From NCBI RefSeq assembly GCF_016793705.1, contig NZ_JAEULO010000068.1, positions 124,001 to 188,000 on the forward strand: a DNA stretch of 64,000 nucleotides, read 5' to 3'. The position numbers and the translations under genes are program-made. A model generated the notes under the pieces. It ran no database searches. It saw only the letters and a program-made list of their open reading frames with translations, and was not told the DNA's origin. Shown piece by piece: positions 59,435-64,000 of the stretch (position 1 is its first letter; each line of letters starts with the position of its first letter). This stretch comes from Tabrizicola sp. (GTDB taxonomy: Bacteria; Pseudomonadota; Alphaproteobacteria; Rhodobacterales; Rhodobacteraceae).

Positions 59435-61279
59435 CTACAGCGGCCAGACGATCAGCAGCAGCGGCAGGCTGACCGCAAGCAGCACGATTTCCAGCGGCAG
59501 GCCCAGGCGCCAGTAATCGCCAAAGCCAAAACCCCCTGGGCCCAGGATGAGCGTGTTGTTCTGGTGCCCGATCGGCGTCAGGAAGGCGCAGGACGCGCCG
59601 ATGGCCACGGCCATCAGGAAGCTGTCGGGATTGACGCCCAGCGCTGCGGAGATGCCGATGGCGATGGGGCAGAGGACGGCGGCGGTGGCGGCGTTGTTCA
59701 TCACGTCGGACAGGAACATCGTCGTGACCAGCACGACAGCGAGGGCCGCAACCGCATTGTCGCGCGCGATCGTGTCGACCAGAAACCGCGACAGGACATC
59801 TGCGGTGCCGGTCGATTGCATCGCCTCGGCCACCGGGATCAGGGCGGCGAGAAGCACGATCACCGACCAGTCGATCGCCCGGTAGACCTGCTCCAGCGGC
59901 AGGGTCCGCGCCAGCATGGACGCGATCATCCCAAGGGTGAAGGCCACGGCGGCGGGCAGAAGGCCGAAGGTCACCAGACCCACCGAACCCAGCATGATCG
60001 CCCCGGCAATCAGTGCCTTGCGCCTGTCGGGGATGCGCAACTCACGTTCGCCCAGGGGCACGCAGCCGGTGTCGCCGATGAAATCCGCGATCACTTCTGT
60101 CGGCCCCTGCATCAGCAGAAGATCACCCGCCTTGAGCTTCAGCGTCCGCAATCGTGCCCGGGGCAAAGTGCCCTGACGCGAGACGGCCAGAAGGTTCAAC
60201 CCATAGCGCGTGCGCAGGTGAAGGTCGCTGGCCGACGACCCGGCAATGCTTGAACCGGGCAAGACGACCAGTTCGCGCAGGACAATGTCCTCGGTGGCTC
60301 TTGCCTTGTCGGTCCCATCCTCGCCAGCTTCGGTCGTTGTCCCCGGATGGGCGCTGCCTTTGCCGGTTGGGCTGTCCTTGCCGGATGACGATCCCTGCTC
60401 CTCCAGCTTGATGCCGTAGACCGACAGAGCCTTGCCGACCGTATTCACATCCGCCTCCAGCACCAGGATGTCATCGGCACCGATGCGACGTCCGCCATGC
60501 GGCGCGTTGATGCGCACGTCGTTCGAAACGAGGCCGACGATCTGCGCGCCGCTGTTCTCGATCCCGCGCTCGAAGGCCCGGAGCGTCAGGCCGATGGCCT
60601 TGCTGCCCTTCGGCACCCGGACTTCGGTCAGATACTGGGCGGTCTCGAACTCGCCGCCCGAGATCGACTTGCGCGCCGGCACAAGGCGCCAGCCGAAAAG
60701 CGCGATGAAGGCGACGCCTGCCAGGGCGACCGCCACGCCGACCGGGGCAAAGTCGAACATGCTGAACGCGGCCCCGCCGGCCTCGACCCGGAAGCCCGAG
60801 ACGATCAGGTTCGGCGGCGTGCCGATCAGCGTGGTCATGCCACCCAGGATCGTGCCGAAGGCCAGCGGCATCAGCACCTGTCCCGGGGCCAGGCCAAGTT
60901 GTCCCGCCAGCCGCACGGCAATCGGCATCAACAACGCCATCGCGCCGACGTTGTTCATGAACCCCGACAGAAGCGCGCCCAGACCCATGAGGGCGGTCAT
61001 GCTCCTGAACCTCCCGGCCTTCTGCGGCAGGACCTTGCGCGCCAGCCAGTCGACCGTGCCCGAATATTGCAGCCCCTGGCTCAGGACCAGAACGCAGGCC
61101 ACGGTGATGACGGCGGGGTGACCGAATCCCGCAAAGGCGTCGGAGGCCGGCACCAGCCCGCCGATCACGCAGGCCATCAGAGCGATCAGCGCGACGATAT
61201 CGTGCCGGAACCGTCCCCAGAGAAACAGCACCATCGTCCCGGCTAGGATCGCCAGCAGCAGGATCTGGGGGGCCGTCAT
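59435..61279 (-). CDS. SLC13-family permease with two internal RCK-C domains
   Basis: A 614-residue permease of the CitT/arsB-like superfamily. Two membrane halves contain '[17 protein letters not shown]' and '[19 protein letters not shown]', the twin re-entrant SNT-type motifs. They are separated by a cytoplasmic region (about 205-400) with two TrkA-C regulatory domains ('[23 protein letters not shown]' and '[15 protein letters not shown]' are their first strands). Relatives carry sulfate or dicarboxylates. The start at 61279 is the best ATG; the open frame extends well upstream without support. Confidence 0.9.
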   Translation of the reverse strand: MTAPQILLLAILAGTMVLFLWGRFRHDIVALIALMACVIGGLVPASDAFAGFGHPAVITVACVLVLSQGLQYSGTVDWLARKVLPQKAGRFRSMTALMGLGALLSGFMNNVGAMALLMPIAVRLAGQLGLAPGQVLMPLAFGTILGGMTTLIGTPPNLIVSGFRVEAGGAAFSMFDFAPVGVAVALAGVAFIALFGWRLVPARKSISGGEFETAQYLTEVRVPKGSKAIGLTLRAFERGIENSGAQIVGLVSNDVRINAPHGGRRIGADDILVLEADVNTVGKALSVYGIKLEEQGSSSGKDSPTGKGSAHPGTTTEAGEDGTDKARATEDIVLRELVVLPGSSIAGSSASDLHLRTRYGLNLLAVSRQGTLPRARLRTLKLKAGDLLLMQGPTEVIADFIGDTGCVPLGERELRIPDRRKALIAGAIMLGSVGLVTFGLLPAAVAFTLGMIASMLARTLPLEQVYRAIDWSVIVLLAALIPVAEAMQSTGTADVLSRFLVDTIARDNAVAALAVVLVTTMFLSDVMNNAATAAVLCPIAIGISAALGVNPDSFLMAVAIGASCAFLTPIGHQNNTLILGPGGFGFGDYWRLGLPLEIVLLAVSLPLLLIVWPL

Positions 61280-61534
61280 CCCGACACTTTCGCAGGGGCG
61301 GACGGGGCGACGGCAAGGCGGGGCGGATGCACGTTCTTGGGCCTTCTTCTGGGGGACAGGGCGGCGTCGGCACGGCGAAGGATGATCGGCACCACCGGCC
61401 CGGATGCCGACAGGATCGATCCATCGGCGCGCAAGATCAAGACCTTGAGCCGACGGGCGGGCGGGTCGCCTTGGCCGGTCCTTGCCATTCCCGCGCTGCT
61501 GGCACAGGTTGGCCGCCAGGCCCGGAGGCGTTCC

Positions 61535-62563
61535 ATGCGCAGTTCGAAGACCATCCATGTCATCTCGGCCCATGCCGAGGGTGAGGTTGGCGATGTCATC
61601 GTCGGCGGCGTCGCGCCACCTTCCGGCACAACGCTCTGGGAAATGCGCGAGGCACTCTGGCGCGACCAGACCTTGCGCAACTTCGTCCTGAACGAACCGC
61701 GCGGCGGCGTCTTCCGGCATGTGAACCTCCTCGTCCCGCCCAAGGACCCCCGCGCGCAGATGGGCTTCGTCATCATGGAGCCCGAGGACAATCCGCCGAT
61801 GTCCGGCTCGAACTCGATCTGCGTCGCGACCGTGCTCCTCGACAGCGGGATTCTCCCGATGACCGAACCCGTCACCGAAGTGCTGCTGGAAGCCCCCGGC
61901 GGGCTTGTGGCCGTCCGCGCCGACTGCAAGGACGGCAAGGCCGAGCGCATCCATGTACGGAACCTCCCCTCATTTGCCGACAGGCTTTCCGTGCCGTTGG
62001 ACGTGCCCGGCCTCGGCAGGATCACCGTCGACACCGCCTATGGCGCCGACAGTTTCGTTGTCGTGGACGCCGAGGTGCTGGGCTTCACCCATTCGCCCGA
62101 AGACGCGCATGAAATGGCGAAGCTCGGCGTGCAGATCACCACCGCCGCCGATGAACAGCTTGGCTTCAGCCACCCCGAAAACCCCGACTGGCGGCATTTC
62201 TCCTTCTGTCTCTTCGCCGGCCCCCTGACCAAGGTGGCTGACGGCTGGGAGACGAAGCACGCGGTTTCCATCCGTCCCGGCAAGATCGACCGCTCGCCCA
62301 CCGGCACCGCCGTTTCCGCCCGCCTCGCGATCCTCGCGGCGCGTGGCCAGATCGGACCGGGCGAGGTGCTGCGCGCCCGCTCGCTGATCGGCGGCCAGTT
62401 CGAGGGGCGGATCGTGGGTGCCACCAGGGTCGGGGACCTGCCCGCGATCCTGCCGGAAATCTCGGGCCGCGCCTGGATCACCGGCACGCACCAGCACATG
62501 CTCGATCCCGCCGATCCGTGGCCCGAGGGTTATCGGCTGAGCGACACCTGGGGCGCGCGGTGA
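61535..62563 (+). CDS. Proline racemase / hydroxyproline epimerase family protein lacking both catalytic Cys
   Basis: A 342-residue protein of the proline racemase superfamily: '[20 protein letters not shown]' and the two symmetrical catalytic segments. At the first site the usual 'MCGHG' is 'MSGSNSI' (Ser90), and at the second 'SPCGTG' is 'SPTGTAV' (Thr256). Cys-Cys pairs are racemases or epimerases and Cys-Thr pairs are trans-3-hydroxyproline dehydratases, so this Ser-Thr pair is neither. The start at 61535 has GGAGG 8 bases upstream. The next gene is a DMT exporter. Confidence 0.88.
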   Translation: MRSSKTIHVISAHAEGEVGDVIVGGVAPPSGTTLWEMREALWRDQTLRNFVLNEPRGGVFRHVNLLVPPKDPRAQMGFVIMEPEDNPPMSGSNSICVATVLLDSGILPMTEPVTEVLLEAPGGLVAVRADCKDGKAERIHVRNLPSFADRLSVPLDVPGLGRITVDTAYGADSFVVVDAEVLGFTHSPEDAHEMAKLGVQITTAADEQLGFSHPENPDWRHFSFCLFAGPLTKVADGWETKHAVSIRPGKIDRSPTGTAVSARLAILAARGQIGPGEVLRARSLIGGQFEGRIVGATRVGDLPAILPEISGRAWITGTHQHMLDPADPWPEGYRLSDTWGAR

Positions 62564-62651
62564 TCCTTTCCGGCCCGCTCGCCGAACCCTTCGTACCCGC
62601 CTCGCCGTGGGCCGCCGAGCGGCGCGCGATGTGCTTGAGGAGGGTGCAGCG

Positions 62652-63494
62652 ATGACCGACAACCACCGCGGCGCGCTCTACATGACCGCTTCGATGGCGG
62701 GGTTCGCGGTCGAGGATGTCTTCGTCAAGGCGGCCGCGCGGGGCCTCCCCCTCGGCCAGGTTCTGCTGACCATCGGCCTGAGCGGGATGCTGATCTTCGC
62801 CGCCATGGCCGCCCGCCGGGGCGAGGCGCTCCTGCCACCCGCCTTCCTGTCCCGTCCCATGCTGGTCCGCTCTGCCTTCGAGGTGACGGGCCGCCTCTTC
62901 TATGGCCTCGCCATCACGCTGACCGCGCTGTCCACCACCTCGGCGATCCTGCAAGCCACGCCCCTCGTCGTCGTCGCCGGGGCGGCGCTGGTCTTCGGCG
63001 AAAGGGTCAGACCGCATCGCTGGCTGGCCGTGGTGCTGGGCCTCATTGGTGTGCTGGTGATCCTGCGACCGGGATCGGATTTCTCCGCCCTCTCGCTCCT
63101 CGCCGTCGTTGGCCTCCTCGGCTTCGCGGGACGCGACCTTGCGACCCGCGCCGCGCCAAAGGGCCTGTCGAACCGCCAGCTCGGCGCGCTCGGCTTCGCG
63201 ATGCTCGCCAGCGCCGGGGCGATCCTGCTGGTCGTCACCGGTGGCGCGACGATGCCGACCGGACTCGGGCTGCTCTACCTGGCAGGCGGCACGGTCTTCG
63301 CGGTGGCGGGCTATCACGCCCTCACCTATGCCATGCGGACAGGCGAGGTCTCGGCCGTCACGCCTTTCCGCTACACCCGGCTCATCTTCGCCATGGTCCT
63401 GGCGATGGCGCTCTTCGGCGAACGCCCCGACCTCACCACCTGGATCGGCGCCGCGCTGGTCGTGGGCTCCGGGATATTCGCCCTGAAACGGTAG
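62652..63494 (+). CDS. DMT superfamily (EamA) exporter
   Basis: A 280-residue, ten-helix EamA protein starting at 62652 after GAGGGTG. Loops 'TSAILQATPLVVVAGAALVFGERVRPHRW' and 'SAVTPFRYTRLIFAMVLAMALFGERP' are the two repeat signatures. It follows the proline-racemase homologue by about 90 bases; a role in moving that enzyme's substrate or product is possible but unproven. Confidence 0.88.
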   Translation: MTDNHRGALYMTASMAGFAVEDVFVKAAARGLPLGQVLLTIGLSGMLIFAAMAARRGEALLPPAFLSRPMLVRSAFEVTGRLFYGLAITLTALSTTSAILQATPLVVVAGAALVFGERVRPHRWLAVVLGLIGVLVILRPGSDFSALSLLAVVGLLGFAGRDLATRAAPKGLSNRQLGALGFAMLASAGAILLVVTGGATMPTGLGLLYLAGGTVFAVAGYHALTYAMRTGEVSAVTPFRYTRLIFAMVLAMALFGERPDLTTWIGAALVVGSGIFALKR

Positions 63495-63511
63495 GGTGGG
63501 TGAAACCCACC
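63495..63511. repeat. GGTGGGT-gaa-ACCCACC hairpin
   Basis: A 7-bp stem with a 3-base loop touches the stop codon of the DMT gene. The string TAGGGTGGGTGAAACCCACC occurs as an interspersed palindrome in many unrelated bacteria. It may also serve as a terminator or mRNA end between these convergent genes. Confidence 0.6.
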
Positions 63512-63540
63512 AGACGCCGGGTTCAGCCCGATCCGATCCC

Positions 63541-64000
63541 TCAGAACTCCACCTCCGCCACCACGGCCCGGTGATCCGACGGCCAGGGCATGACCACGAT
63601 GTCGCTCCTCGGCCCGTCCTCGCCGACGATGGCGGCGTCCCTCACCCGCAAGCCGTCGCCCTTTGCCAGCACGAAGTCGATCCGGTCGGGATGGTCGTCG
63701 GTCGCCGCCTCGTCATAGCTCGGCGTCCAGGTATAGGCCGGTTTCGCCACCGGGTCGGCATGGACGGCCCGGTAGGCATCGACGAACCCGGCCGCCACCA
63801 GTCGCCCCGTCGTGGGCCATTTCACCGCCACCGGGTGATGCCCCGCAGCAACCGCCTCGGGCGTCCAGTCATGCACCGAAGGCTCGTTGAAATCCCCCGT
63901 GACGAAAACCGCCGCAGCCCCCTCGGCAACCGCCATCTCCGCCTCCAGCAGGTCCAGCGCCGGCCCGCGGGTCTCGGTCGCAAACTTCAGCGCTTCGGCC
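63541..64000 (-). CDS. Endonuclease/exonuclease/phosphatase family protein, partial
   Basis: Only the C-terminal ~152 residues are in the window; the frame stays open to base 64000 and the N-terminus is missing. 'AVFVTGDFNEPS' and 'MPWPSDHRAVVAEV' are the canonical catalytic GDFN and SDH motifs, so it is probably an active metal-dependent phosphoesterase or nuclease. 'DHPDRIDFVLAKG' is the usual DxID element. This contrasts with the degenerate family member at 36992. Confidence 0.85.
   Translation of the reverse strand, partial: AEALKFATETRGPALDLLEAEMAVAEGAAAVFVTGDFNEPSVHDWTPEAVAAGHHPVAVKWPTTGRLVAAGFVDAYRAVHADPVAKPAYTWTPSYDEAATDDHPDRIDFVLAKGDGLRVRDAAIVGEDGPRSDIVVMPWPSDHRAVVAEVEF

Overview
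The window reads as a chromosomal segment of a GC-rich alphaproteobacterium, most likely Rhodobacterales (Rhodobacter/Paracoccus-type). This rests on dense ATGA-coupled operons, the dapA / lytic transglycosylase / smpB neighbourhood, glnK-amtB, the style of the C-P lyase genes, and an intergenic sequence typical of that order. I see no rRNA, CRISPR array, insertion sequence, integrase or phage gene. There is one tRNA, tRNA-Pro(CGG).

Layout. 1-4.4 kb: end of an iron-exporter-like gene, a nitroreductase, then an operon of Ser/Thr kinase, FHA protein and PP2C phosphatase. 4.8-10.2 kb: AEC transporter, S-formylglutathione hydrolase, a secreted CAP protein, a membrane-anchored coiled-coil protein, a DMT exporter, a HAD hydrolase and an ornithine-cyclodeaminase homologue. 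10.2-15.4 kb: marR-emrA-emrB efflux operon, a divergent Fsr-like exporter and a universal stress protein.

15.5-33.3 kb is the centrepiece: about 18 kb devoted to phosphonates. It holds a C-P lyase set (phnM, a DUF1045 2H-phosphoesterase, phnN-L-K-J-I-H-G and the regulator phnF), then phnC-phnD-phnE-phnE plus a hexapeptide acyltransferase. A second, separate and fully coupled operon follows: a phnD-phnC-phnE transporter, a SAM methyltransferase, a divergent second PhnM and a lysophospholipid-type acyltransferase. phnP and a TehB- or PhnO-type acetyltransferase are not seen in the window; the DUF1045 protein is a candidate replacement for phnP. Palindromes and Pho-box-like sites lie at the promoters. 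The second operon is my best candidate for an undescribed system.

33.7-46.9 kb: tRNA-Pro, two tandem DMT exporters, leuB, an atypical endonuclease/exonuclease/phosphatase-fold protein, an unknown membrane protein, an orphan type I secretion ABC/HlyD pair, mlaA-mlaC, a membrane protein and a class A penicillin-binding protein. 47-64 kb: glnK-amtB with a clear terminator, several DMT exporters, a CoA-transferase, an aromatic/aspartate aminotransferase, a sulfurtransferase, smpB, a small ion channel, a lytic transglycosylase, dapA, an SLC13 permease, a proline-racemase homologue lacking both catalytic cysteines, and a partial second endonuclease/exonuclease/phosphatase protein.
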